Positions 1 to 7,402 are shown, numbered from the stretch's first letter. The stretch is DNA of 13,413 nt from Alkalimonas sp. (GCA_022565655.1 JAIUMG010000053.1:1-13413); one strand, 5' to 3'. Notes: a model not told the origin generated them from the sequence alone. Program-made: numbers and translations.

Positions 1-1095
1 CAGACAATCGGGAATACCATTGCCATCCAGATCGATTGGGGTAAACTCATCAAAATCAGCAAAATTAAAGCCATTGCCGGGGGCGATCAAGCCGTAACCT
101 GAGGTGAACGGGAAGGTTCGGCCTGGCAAAATAGCGCGTTGAGGCGCATTAGCGGCCCGGTCGATCAACGCCAGCTCCGCTGGAGTCAGGTTCGGTCTGG
201 AGCCAAAACTGGCTTCGTAATTATCCAAAAATGCATCAACAGAACCAGGAATATTCAGGCCATAACCCGGGCGACCTTGTGCTGGGTTGTAAAATTGGTG
301 AAAGTTAGGTGTGTTGCTGGCATTTAAATCGCCCATTTGAAAGCGTCTATCCGGGTTGACCCAGTCACGACCTGAGCCAATCAAATGACCATCTTTTCGC
401 TGGTAAGCACGTAAGCCACGGTCTTTGCCATAAGAGACATTCACGGCCACATTACCACGGTTGTCGGCAAAGTTGCTGCCCCAGGTGGCATCCAGCTTGT
501 ATCTATGCGCTCCACCTTCGTCGGCGCCACTGGTTTGAGCATCAAACTCAAAGCCTTCGAAATCATCGCGCAAAATAAAGTTCACGACGCCAGTTACCGC
601 ATCGGCACCATAAACGGCTGAAGCGCCACCAGTGAGTACTTCGACCCGACGTACCAGGCTAGTGGGTATGGAGCCAACATCAACGGCTGAAGATCCCTGA
701 GTTCCGCCAACATGGCGTTTGCCGTTCACCAGTACCAGGGTTCGGTTCGAGCCCATGCTGCGCAAGTTCAGCACATTGGTACCACTGGCAAAGCCACTTT
801 CATTGGCCATTTGGCTGGTGGTTGATGAAAATAATGCTGGAATATCATTGACCACATCGGCAATGGAAAACTCACCAGACATACGAATTTCTTCTTCGCT
901 AATGGACTGCACTGGCGATGGCGAGGCTAAATTGGCATCACGGGCAATCCGTGAGCCGGTGACCATGATTCGCTCTACGCTTTCTTCTGCTTCAGCCACC
1001 TGCTCATCTGCCAACAGCAGGGGGGAACAGAATAGTGAGGATACAGCCGCTGCAATTATCGATTTTTGGTACATGTCAATGCATTTTGTCTTCAT
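1..1095 (-). CDS. TonB-dependent outer-membrane receptor, N-terminal part (gene cut by the window's left edge)
   Basis: The first 365 residues of a TonB-dependent receptor are visible; the rest of the beta-barrel lies beyond base 1. Such receptors import scarce ligands across the outer membrane using energy from TonB-ExbB-ExbD. Residues 1-29 form a Sec signal peptide with a hydrophobic core at about 13-28, probably cleaved after LLLA. A TonB-box-like stretch, ERIMVTG, lies at 41-47. The plug domain follows at about 55-170, with the family landmarks NLRSMGSNRTLVLVNGKRH and VEVLTGGASAVYGADAVTGV, then the first barrel strands. The last visible residues (355-363) are DLDGNGIPD, a calcium-loop-like motif known from large receptors of this proteobacterial type. 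The ATG at 1095 has GGAG five bases upstream; a second in-frame ATG at 1074 lacks a ribosome site. The ligand cannot be told; carbohydrate or peptide uptake is as likely as iron. A sigma-54-like promoter and repeated half-sites lie upstream. Confidence 0.93.
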   Translation of the reverse strand, partial: MKTKCIDMYQKSIIAAAVSSLFCSPLLLADEQVAEAEESVERIMVTGSRIARDANLASPSPVQSISEEEIRMSGEFSIADVVNDIPALFSSTTSQMANESGFASGTNVLNLRSMGSNRTLVLVNGKRHVGGTQGSSAVDVGSIPTSLVRRVEVLTGGASAVYGADAVTGVVNFILRDDFEGFEFDAQTSGADEGGAHRYKLDATWGSNFADNRGNVAVNVSYGKDRGLRAYQRKDGHLIGSGRDWVNPDRRFQMGDLNASNTPNFHQFYNPAQGRPGYGLNIPGSVDAFLDNYEASFGSRPNLTPAELALIDRAANAPQRAILPGRTFPFTSGYGLIAPGNGFNFADFDEFTPIDLDGNGIPDCL

Positions 1096-1134
1096 TATAG
1101 CTCCACTCATCTCATGTTATTCTCTATAGAGCAT

Positions 1135-1150
1135 GGCAAAAAACGTGCCG
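1135..1150 (-). promoter_or_regulatory. Sigma-54-like promoter of the TonB-dependent receptor
   Basis: Read on the minus strand, the site is CGGCACG-TTTT-TTGCC. The invariant GG (-24) and GC (-12) are exactly ten bases apart, as in the RpoN consensus TGGCACG-N4-TTGCW; the first T and the last W differ. The -12 GC sits about 41 bases before the ATG, giving a leader of roughly 30 nt. An overlapping sigma-70 reading (TATAGA as -10) has only a poor -35. Function is inferred. Confidence 0.45.
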
Positions 1151-1248
1151 TTGACAAGTACTTTTATGCACTAAATTAGGGATATTAACATGATTATTTG
1201 AATATTTATGCAGTTACGGTGGGTTTTGGCCGGTTTTTAAAGTTTTTT

Positions 1249-1262
1249 TGCATCTGGATGCA
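1249..1262. promoter_or_regulatory. Palindrome TGCATC-TG-GATGCA, candidate operator
   Basis: Two perfect 6-bp arms flank a 2-bp centre, about 155 bases upstream of the receptor ATG. A second, widely spaced pair of the same half-sites lies at 1324-1329 and 1355-1360. The even 14-bp form resembles sites of LacI-type repressors, but no such regulator is in view and binding is only inferred. Confidence 0.35.
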
Positions 1263-1383
1263 CATTATTAGTGCTGTATTTGTAATGGGTAAGTTTATTT
1301 ATATTAGTGGATTAAAGTGGCTTTGCATCAATATTGGGCATTATGTGTCAGTTGGATGCAGCTGGGTGGCGTGATAATTATGC

Positions 1384-1422
1384 GATAAAAATAAATTGGG
1401 CTTTATACAACTATAAAACCCA
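1384..1422 (-). terminator. Intrinsic terminator after the EF-hand-like gene
   Basis: The arms at 1397-1407 and 1412-1422 form an 11-bp stem with one G-U pair (on the minus-strand transcript) and a 4-base loop. On the minus strand the stem is followed by a T-rich tail (complement of 1384-1396). It lies 61 bases past the stop codon at 1483. The plus-strand side is also T-rich, so it may work in both directions. Confidence 0.75.
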
Positions 1423-1482
1423 TTTGTTTTCTTCTGTTATCAGCTTGATTGCATTTGTTCCGGTTTTCTTGCGTGCAGAGTG

Positions 1483-2502
1483 TTATACCACTAAATCGAT
1501 TTGTTGCACCAAACCAGCTTGGCCTTGTTGATCTAGGAAAATACTGCTGCGTTGCAGCATGCCAGCCAACTCATCGGTGTTGTGTACAAACAGAGGCATA
1601 GCCGTTGCGACAGACTCCACTGAAATTGCACTGATTTGAGCTTGCTCCATGCTGAGTTGCTGGCCATCAGGCCGCCATAAATACAGATCTTGCCACAGAC
1701 TATCGTGCTGATCGATAAAACCGTTGCCGTCCAGATCATGCGCAGCCAGCTCAGCAAACCCTTGGCCAGTTTTAGGGCCAAACAACTCATCGCCAGACTC
1801 AATAAGGCCATTGCCAGTTTTATCATAGGCCAGATAAAATTGCTGAGCAGCCAGGTTGGGCAGCTGCACCGGCACACCGGTATTGAATAAATCGAAGCTG
1901 TAGCTATCGCCCTGTAATTGGGCTGGCATGCCATTCAGGCTGATTACCAGCGGATCTTGAAGGTTATCTAAACGCTGCTCGCTCATACGGAAGTTGGCCC
2001 AGCTGTACTCCATGTTGAACTCGATATCCCAAGCTATGGTCTCACCAGTGTCCATGACCATTTGGCCATTAAAGCGGGCAGAAACCGCTTGATAGCCGAG
2101 TTCCCACTCCATCACCTGAACGGATTGCTCAGACGCATTCGTGGCTTGGGGGGGCTGGTTCACTTGAACTGGCTGTGCAGCCACTTCAGCTGGAACTGCA
2201 TACAGCTCAATCTGTCGCTGGCTTAACTGCTCCAGTATACGTTTAACCATACCAACCGTCTGGTAAGCATTGAAGGCTTTTTCTTCCAGCTCTTGTTTGG
2301 TATCGGCTTCATCGGGCTGATCTGCTGAGGCGTCGGTACGATTACGCTGCAGTGCTTGTTGTGCCTGAGGTGCTGCTTGTTCAGGCAGTACAGGAGTATT
2401 TGCCCTGTGTTGTGGGCTAAGAACCCGCTGCTCAAAGCGACCTTGTGACACGCTTGTGGTGTTTGTCGCCCGCAGTTGTTGGTCTGCTGTTACTATTTGC
2501 AT
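1483..2502 (-). CDS. Conserved EF-hand-like calcium-loop protein, no signal peptide, predicted sigma-28 regulon member
   Basis: A 339-residue protein of unknown biochemical function. Residues 1-70 are a polar, Q/A-rich, probably disordered leader. Residues 70-100 look helical. A central domain (about 130-175) contains the pattern WELGYQAVSARFNGQ. The C-terminal part has two EF-hand-like loops, DKTGNGLIESGDE starting at D227 and DLDGNGFID starting at D256, joined by the ELFGPKTGQGFAEL stretch that is typical of this family and of some RTX-protein segments. It ends VQQIDLVV, the closing motif I associate with a family of conserved hypothetical proteins in gammaproteobacteria. There is no signal peptide or membrane segment, so it is cytosolic or exported by a non-Sec route. 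The ATG at 2502 has GGAG six bases upstream; a GTG 12 bases earlier overlaps that site and is less likely. A strong FliA-type promoter precedes it, and a hairpin terminator follows. A role linked to motility is inferred from the promoter alone. Confidence 0.85.
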   Translation of the reverse strand: MQIVTADQQLRATNTTSVSQGRFEQRVLSPQHRANTPVLPEQAAPQAQQALQRNRTDASADQPDEADTKQELEEKAFNAYQTVGMVKRILEQLSQRQIELYAVPAEVAAQPVQVNQPPQATNASEQSVQVMEWELGYQAVSARFNGQMVMDTGETIAWDIEFNMEYSWANFRMSEQRLDNLQDPLVISLNGMPAQLQGDSYSFDLFNTGVPVQLPNLAAQQFYLAYDKTGNGLIESGDELFGPKTGQGFAELAAHDLDGNGFIDQHDSLWQDLYLWRPDGQQLSMEQAQISAISVESVATAMPLFVHNTDELAGMLQRSSIFLDQQGQAGLVQQIDLVV

Positions 2503-2532
2503 AACAGGCTCCACTTTATTCGTTTCATCCTT

Positions 2533-2559
2533 GTATCGGCAGCATGGTTATAAACTTGA
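2533..2559 (-). promoter_or_regulatory. Near-consensus sigma-28 (FliA) promoter of the EF-hand-like gene
   Basis: On the minus strand the site reads TCAAGTTT-N11-GCCGATAC. The FliA consensus is T(A/C)AAGTTT-N11-GCCGATAA, so 15 of 16 consensus positions match and the spacer is exact. The -10 end lies 31 bases before the ATG at 2502, giving a leader of about 24 nt. Confidence 0.8.
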
Positions 2560-2636
2560 ACAAAAAATGTACAATTTCTTTTTATCGTATCTGTCTGTTT
2601 AAAGAGCTGATGCCAGTCATGTTTTCTGCTCAGCAG

Positions 2637-2645
2637 TGCTATAGT
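2637..2645 (+). promoter_or_regulatory. Extended -10 promoter of the efflux operon
   Basis: The sequence TG-C-TATAGT is an extended -10 element (TGnTATAAT type). No good -35 box lies 16-18 bases upstream, which extended -10 promoters can tolerate. The start point would be near 2652, about 40 bases before the adaptor's start codon. The operator of a local regulator is not apparent. Confidence 0.4.
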
Positions 2646-2691
2646 GGTTTTGTTGTATCAGGTATCACGCCGTAACTATGGAGAACATCAT

Positions 2692-3759
2692 TTGAGCCGA
2701 ACATGGGGTACTTATGCGTTTATAGTCTGCGCCGCTGTATTGCTAGTGGCTTGCCAGCCGGGGCAGAATGAAGCTGTCGATCCTGCTAATGCATCGGTGG
2801 CCGAGCGCACCATTGCGGTAGCTGCCGCTGAAGTGCAATCGCGTGATCTTTCCAGGCGGTTGGTGCTGTCGGCGACCGTGCAACCTTTGCAGACGGTTCG
2901 GTTGGCAGCACAAACACGGGGAATTGTGCGTCAGCTCCATGTGGAAATAGGGGATCAGGTAGAACCAGGCGATCCATTGCTAAGTTTGGATCAGGCCGAG
3001 CAGCGTGCTGAACTGGCCCGGGCCGAAGCGGTAGTCGAACAGGCCAGGTTAGCCTATCAGCGACAAGCTGAACTCTACAGCCGCCAGTTGACCAGCTCAG
3101 CTGAGTACCAGGCACAAGCGGCCGAGCTTCGCGTCGCTGAGAGTGAGTTGATCTTATGGCAGACCCGGGTGGCGTTTGGTGACATTGTGGCGCCACGTGC
3201 CGCTGTCGTCAGTCGGCGTTGGGTCGAGTTAGGCGAAAGCATCCGCGAGCAGGACCCGTTGCTGGAACTGACCGATATGTCGCAACTGGTGCTGCATCTT
3301 GGCGTATCTGAGCTGGATGTGGCTCATCTGGCGGTTGGCCAACAGGTTGAGGTAAGCCTGGATGCCATGCCGCTGCAGCCTATTACGGGCCATATTCGAC
3401 GGGTTTTTCCAACGGCTGAGTTAAGCAGTCGTTTTATTACTGTTGAAATTGCTTTGCCTTCCTCGGCTTATCAGCAGGGCGTTCGCCCGGGATACCTGGC
3501 GCGTGTCAATTTAATGATCGATGCGAGGGAGCAAGCGCTGGCAATCCCAACTTCAGCGCTCTTTAGCAGTGATGAGACCAGCTATGTCATGTTAATCCAA
3601 GATGATCGTTTGGCCCGGCAAGAAGTCAGCACCGGCGTTCAACGTGGGCAATGGGTTGAAATCACCTCGGGCATTCAGGCCGGCGATGTCGTGCTGGCGG
3701 CCCAAGCTGGCGATATGACTGAAGGCCAGCGTGTGCGTATTGTTGGTTGGCGGGGGTAG
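2692..3759 (+). CDS. RND efflux adaptor (membrane fusion lipoprotein, HlyD/AcrA-type)
   Basis: A 355-residue periplasmic adaptor that links an inner-membrane RND pump to a TolC-type outer-membrane channel. The N-terminus is a lipoprotein signal: a hydrophobic stretch ending in the lipobox LVAC, with lipidated Cys21. The first lipoyl half-motif lies at about 70-100 (GDQVEPGDPLLSLD), a helical hairpin rich in A/E/Q at about 95-155, and the second lipoyl half at about 160-190 (APRAAVVSRRWVELGE). Beta-barrel and membrane-proximal domains follow (GYLARVNLMI, then IPTSALF). The start is a TTG with GGAG seven bases upstream; it gives a normal lipoprotein signal, while an in-frame GTG 48 bases earlier would add an unlikely leader and overlaps the promoter. 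The pump gene begins 6 bases after the stop, so the two form an operon. No outer-membrane channel gene is present, so it presumably uses one encoded elsewhere. Confidence 0.92.
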   Translation: MSRTWGTYAFIVCAAVLLVACQPGQNEAVDPANASVAERTIAVAAAEVQSRDLSRRLVLSATVQPLQTVRLAAQTRGIVRQLHVEIGDQVEPGDPLLSLDQAEQRAELARAEAVVEQARLAYQRQAELYSRQLTSSAEYQAQAAELRVAESELILWQTRVAFGDIVAPRAAVVSRRWVELGESIREQDPLLELTDMSQLVLHLGVSELDVAHLAVGQQVEVSLDAMPLQPITGHIRRVFPTAELSSRFITVEIALPSSAYQQGVRPGYLARVNLMIDAREQALAIPTSALFSSDETSYVMLIQDDRLARQEVSTGVQRGQWVEITSGIQAGDVVLAAQAGDMTEGQRVRIVGWRG

Positions 3760-3765
3760 TTGCCG

Positions 3766-6700
3766 ATGACCAATCGCAGCAAAACGCGTACGTCCGCCAT
3801 TACCAGCTGGGCCATTGATCGCCCGGTCGGTACCCTGGCGCTTGCCTCGGTGATTTTGGTGCTGGGTCTGTTCTTTATTCAGCGATTGCCGGTTGATCTG
3901 TTGCCACATATTGAGTACCCACAAATTCGCGTGACGGTAAATTACTCTGGGGTGGCTCCTGAGGTGATGGAAGAACAGGTTACTCGGGTACTCGAGCGCA
4001 ATTTGGCGTCCGTTGAAAACCTGGTGCATATTGACAGCCGGGCGTCGGAAGGGCGGACCAATGTCAACTTGCATTTTAGTTACGGCACCAATCTGGATGT
4101 GGCCCTGCAAAATGCATCGCGCGCTTTGGAATTGGCCCGAACGCAATTGCCGAGTGATATTTCACCGCCACGGCTTTACAAGTTCGACCCATCGCAGGCT
4201 CCCATTTGGCAGGCCGGCTTTAGTTCTGCGGTACGGACTGAAGTGGACGTGCGCGATTGGATAGACAATCGCCTGACACCAAACTTAATTGCCATCGAAG
4301 GGGTTTCATCGGTCGAGGCCGCAGGGGGCTTAGAGCGGGAAGTGCAAGTAGTGCTGGATCAACACCGTCTGGCGGCGTATCAGTTGACCATGGAGGATGT
4401 GGTACGGATCCTGGCTGCTGAAAATCTGGATGTTGCCGGTGGCTGGGTGACATCCGATCGCTTTGATGTGATGTCAAAAACGGAAGGGCGCTTTCGCTCG
4501 GTCGAGGATATTGAACAGCTGCTTGTGCCATTACCGCACTCTGAGCAGCGCATCCGCTTACGGGAAGTGGCGCAAATCACCGATGGCTATCGCGAGCAGC
4601 GGGTGTTCAGCCGCTTAAACGGGGTGCCGGCGGTCCAGTTGTCGATCTTTAAGTTACCTGAAGCCAATACGGTTGAGGTGGTCGAGCAGGTGCAGGCGGT
4701 CATCGCACAGCTGGAGCGCTCAGGTTTTATTCCTGACGATATGGCCGTTCAGGCGATTAATGATCCGGCTTTCTTTATTCGTGGTGCTATCGCCAGTGTT
4801 TCCAGCGCTGCGATGCTGGGAGGCGCGCTGGCGATGCTGGTGGTGTGGCTGTTTCTCGGCAGTTTACGGAAAAGCTTCGTCATTGGCCTTTCCATTCCAA
4901 TTGCATTAATGGCCACCTTTGCTCTGATGGGGCAAGGCGGTTTGACCATCAACATCATCAGTCTGGGTGGCTTAGCACTGGGTATTGGCATGTTGCTCGA
5001 TAATGCCATTGTGATGTTGGAGAATATTTTTCGCCATCACGAACAGCTAAAAAAACCACCCAATCAAGCCGCCAAAGAGGGATCCGCAGAAGTGGCCTCG
5101 GCCGTGATCGCTGGCACCATGACCAACCTGGCTGCAGTGGTGCCTTTTTTGCTGATCACTGGTATGGCGGCCCTGGTATTTAAAGAAATGATCCTGACCA
5201 TTTCCTTTGCCATTCTGGCCACCTTAGTGGCTGCACTTACTTTGGTACCGATGCTGGCTGCATTGTTGGGCAAAATTCGTTGGCAAAGTGGGTTGATCCG
5301 AAGCTGGCCGGTGCGTTTGTTTCATCAATTTCTGCACAGGCTTCGTATCGGTTATGGTCACCTACTGGCAGGGATTTTGCGCTTTCGCTGGCCTGTTTTA
5401 GGGCTGGCCTGCCTGGCTTTTATTGGCAGTTACCAATTATCCAATCAATTGGGAGGCGAGTTCTTGCCACCCGTGGATGACGGCAGTGTATCGGTTCGCA
5501 TTGCGCTGCCTCCAGGAACTCCACCACAGGAAACCGAGGCAATCAGTCGCAAAGTTGAACGTGTGCTGGCCGGCATGCCTTACGTGGAAACATTGTTTGC
5601 TTTGGTGGGCGGTCACTTGAGTGGCGGCATCGTGAATGAACGACCTGGGGTGGCCAATTTCCGTATGCAATTAACACCAGCCAGTCAGCGACCAGAGATG
5701 ACAGCCGGGCAGTGGGTCAGCTTGACTCAGCAAGAGCTTGAAAAGCTCTCTTTACCTGGTGCCCGGATCAGTGTGCGGCCGCCAAGCATTCGCGGCTTAC
5801 GTTTTGGCCGTGCGGGGGCTGATTTTTCGGTAGCCATTGTCGGCGAAGATTTAGCTGGCTTGCATGAGGTGTCCAACCAGATAGCCGCCCGCTTGCAAGG
5901 GATCCCAGGCTTGCAGGGCCTGGAAACCGCTCGGGAAGAGCAAAGCCCCTTATTGCAGATCCGGGTCGATAGAGAGCGAGCGGCTGATTTTGGTCTGGGC
6001 GTGGCGGATGTAGGCCAGGCGATCCGGCAGGCTGTGCATGGTGCCGTGCCTTCACGCTTTATTGATCAGAATCGTGAATACGATATCCGTGTGCAATTGC
6101 CGCGTGATCAGGTGGAGGATGCCGAACAACTGGGTAATTTGCTGTTGTTTCGTCAGCAAGGGCAAACGGTATTTTTACGGGATCTGGCCCGTTTTGAACT
6201 GACCGATGGCCCGGCTCATATTGAGCGGGAAAATCAAAGCCGGTTGCTGCGGATGAACGCTGATATTAATACCGCCGAGTCCGATGTTGCTACCTTGATG
6301 GCCGAAGTAGAGCGCCGACTGGATGGCCTGGAGATGCCAGATCAATTCAGTTTAATTCTGGGGGGGCAGTGGGAAACCATGCAGGAAACACAGCGTGAGC
6401 TAGGCATTGTGATTCTGCTGTCGGTCTTTTTGGTGTTTGTGGTGTTGGCCGTGCAATACGAACGGCTTAGCAACCCCTTGGTGATCATTACTGCAGCTCC
6501 AATGTCGTTAATGGGGGTTGTACTTGCCTTATGGTTAACCGGTAGTTTGCTATCTGCTCCGGTGCTGATTGGCGTGGTGCTGTTGATTGGTATTGTGGTA
6601 AATAATGCCATTTTGCTGGTCGAGTACATCGAAATTGGCCGGGCCAGAGGCCTTGAGATTGAGCAGGCCATTATTGAAGCGGGCCAGGTTAGGCTTCGGC

Positions 6701-6918
6701 CCATCTTAATGACCACACTCACTACCGTGCTTGGCATGACTCCACTGGCTGTTGGTATCGGTGAAGGAGCTGAAATTATGCAGCCACTGGCGATCAGTGT
6801 AATAGGTGGTTTGTTGGGCGCGATGCTACTGACCTTATTGCTGGTGCCGGTCTTGTACTTGTTGATCACTGGCTCAGCGGAGCGTTTGGGCAACTTCCTG
6901 ACGCGCGGTAAAACTTAA
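3766..6918 (+). CDS. RND-family efflux pump, inner-membrane permease
   Basis: A 1050-residue proton-driven exporter of the AcrB/RND superfamily at the usual full length. The layout is classical: TM1 at about 20-40, a large periplasmic loop, TM2-TM6, a cytoplasmic linker, TM7, a second periplasmic loop and TM8-TM12. Recognisable stretches are RPVGTLALASVILVLG, LPVDLLPHIEYPQ, GGLALGIGMLLDNAIVMLEN and IVVNNAILLVEYIE. In TM4 the proton-relay pair is D412-N413 (AcrB has D407-D408), and in TM10 the AcrB lysine K940 is replaced by N946. This DN/NN pattern belongs to the SwrC-like branch of RND pumps rather than to AcrB itself. The ATG at 3766 is preferred over an in-frame TTG at 3760, since a G-rich ribosome site lies nine bases upstream. 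It is co-transcribed with the adaptor. The substrate cannot be read from the sequence; hydrophobic drugs, lipopeptides or detergents are possible. Confidence 0.93.
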   Translation: MTNRSKTRTSAITSWAIDRPVGTLALASVILVLGLFFIQRLPVDLLPHIEYPQIRVTVNYSGVAPEVMEEQVTRVLERNLASVENLVHIDSRASEGRTNVNLHFSYGTNLDVALQNASRALELARTQLPSDISPPRLYKFDPSQAPIWQAGFSSAVRTEVDVRDWIDNRLTPNLIAIEGVSSVEAAGGLEREVQVVLDQHRLAAYQLTMEDVVRILAAENLDVAGGWVTSDRFDVMSKTEGRFRSVEDIEQLLVPLPHSEQRIRLREVAQITDGYREQRVFSRLNGVPAVQLSIFKLPEANTVEVVEQVQAVIAQLERSGFIPDDMAVQAINDPAFFIRGAIASVSSAAMLGGALAMLVVWLFLGSLRKSFVIGLSIPIALMATFALMGQGGLTINIISLGGLALGIGMLLDNAIVMLENIFRHHEQLKKPPNQAAKEGSAEVASAVIAGTMTNLAAVVPFLLITGMAALVFKEMILTISFAILATLVAALTLVPMLAALLGKIRWQSGLIRSWPVRLFHQFLHRLRIGYGHLLAGILRFRWPVLGLACLAFIGSYQLSNQLGGEFLPPVDDGSVSVRIALPPGTPPQETEAISRKVERVLAGMPYVETLFALVGGHLSGGIVNERPGVANFRMQLTPASQRPEMTAGQWVSLTQQELEKLSLPGARISVRPPSIRGLRFGRAGADFSVAIVGEDLAGLHEVSNQIAARLQGIPGLQGLETAREEQSPLLQIRVDRERAADFGLGVADVGQAIRQAVHGAVPSRFIDQNREYDIRVQLPRDQVEDAEQLGNLLLFRQQGQTVFLRDLARFELTDGPAHIERENQSRLLRMNADINTAESDVATLMAEVERRLDGLEMPDQFSLILGGQWETMQETQRELGIVILLSVFLVFVVLAVQYERLSNPLVIITAAPMSLMGVVLALWLTGSLLSAPVLIGVVLLIGIVVNNAILLVEYIEIGRARGLEIEQAIIEAGQVRLRPILMTTLTTVLGMTPLAVGIGEGAEIMQPLAISVIGGLLGAMLLTLLLVPVLYLLITGSAERLGNFLTRGKT

Positions 6919-6936
6919 AGCGGTCTGGGCTGCAGA

Positions 6937-7332
6937 TTAAGCCGATGACGTTCTGGCCGCGCCATGCTTGGCATGGCTTTTGTGCAAAATAGCACTGATT
7001 TTTTGTGCGGAGAATGGTTTGGCAACAAAGCCGGAGGCACCGGCAGCCAGGCTAAGCTTCAGGTTTTCTACCGTGGTATGAGCAGTCACTACAATAACCG
7101 GTGTGTCGGGTAAATTGGGTTTTAGCTGGCTAAGCACACTGGTGCCGTGCAAATCAGGCAACTCTAAGTCAAGAAAGATCACATCAAAGTTTTGCTGCTG
7201 AGCCAGCTCTATACCGGTCAGCCCATTGGGTGCATCATGAATATGTTGGAATCCCAGCAGTTTTAATGTCTGGCGCAATAATTCGCGGATGGTGGCATTA
7301 TCATCAATAATCAGCGCTATGTTGGTGTTCAT
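6937..7332 (-). CDS. Stand-alone CheY-like response regulator (single receiver domain)
   Basis: The 131-residue protein is one complete receiver domain with no output domain. The acidic pocket is D10-D11 (LIIDDN), the phospho-acceptor is D55 (VIFLDLELPD), the switch threonine is T83 (VVTAH), and the conserved lysine is K105 in the AKPF motif. CheY's Tyr106 position holds F102. It should receive phosphate from a histidine kinase encoded elsewhere and act by binding a partner protein. The ATG at 7332 has AGGA about nine bases upstream. The gene is convergent with the efflux pump (18 bases between the stop codons) and lies downstream of, but separated by a terminator from, the YjfB-like gene. 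A chemotaxis or c-di-GMP partner role cannot be told apart from sequence alone. The last 12 or so residues form a basic/small-residue tail. Confidence 0.9.
   Translation of the reverse strand: MNTNIALIIDDNATIRELLRQTLKLLGFQHIHDAPNGLTGIELAQQQNFDVIFLDLELPDLHGTSVLSQLKPNLPDTPVIVVTAHTTVENLKLSLAAGASGFVAKPFSAQKISAILHKSHAKHGAARTSSA
6961..6981 (+). terminator. Probable terminator of the efflux operon, inside the receiver gene
   Basis: A perfect 7-bp stem, GCCATGC-TTG-GCATGGC, is followed by TTTT on the plus strand, 42 bases past the pump's stop codon. It lies within the 3' coding end of the convergent receiver gene (codons around SHAKHG). Confidence 0.5.
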
Positions 7333-7374
7333 CGCAAGCGTCCTTGTGCTTTAAACCTGCAGCATTCTTTTTTC

Positions 7375-7402
7375 AGTATAATGGCTGGCTTCGAGTTGTC
7401 CT
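7375..7402 (-). promoter_or_regulatory. Candidate sigma-70 promoter of the receiver gene
   Basis: On the minus strand AGGACA (-35) is followed after 16 bases by TATACT (-10). The leader would be about 37 nt. The -35 matches four of six consensus bases and the -10 five of six. I see no sigma-28 element here, unlike the neighbouring YjfB-like gene. Confidence 0.4.

Larger units (their letters stand above)
1096..1482. other. AT-rich 387-base intergenic region, receptor control region plus terminator
   Basis: This gap separates the receptor start (1095) from the stop of the EF-hand-like gene (1483), both on the minus strand. It holds a sigma-54-like promoter, a cluster of TGCATC/GATGCA half-sites, a perfect 10-bp palindrome CTCTATAGAG (1122-1131) near the predicted receptor transcription start, and a hairpin terminator of the EF-hand-like gene. 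I see no convincing gene; a short plus-strand open frame here runs through the terminator and into the antisense of the EF-hand-like gene. Confidence 0.7.

Noticed and set aside
719..1129. Plus-strand open frame of 136 codons
   Set aside because: It is antisense to the receptor's signal peptide and plug, whose domain motifs are unmistakable; no ribosome site or family resemblance.
1122..1131. CTCTATAGAG palindrome as a sigma-70 -10 box for the receptor
   Set aside because: No acceptable -35 lies 16-18 bases upstream; the sigma-54-like site fits better, though the palindrome may bind a regulator.
1151..1195. Plus-strand TTGACA with TAAATT, promoter-like
   Set aside because: The spacer is only 15 bases and no plausible plus-strand gene follows.
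1334..1531. Plus-strand open frame of 65 codons with a hydrophobic segment
   Set aside because: It runs through the hairpin terminator and into the antisense of the EF-hand-like gene's end; no ribosome site.
3592..4146. Minus-strand open frame of 184 codons across the adaptor-pump junction
   Set aside because: It is antisense to two well-defined RND genes and has a composition typical of an antisense shadow.
6342..6893. Minus-strand open frame of 183 codons
   Set aside because: It is antisense to the last transmembrane segments of the pump; Ser/Thr/Ile-rich translation reflects codon complementarity.
7307..7332. TAAAG just upstream of the receiver gene as a third sigma-28 promoter
   Set aside because: The matching -10 position overlaps the start codon and does not read GCCGATAA.
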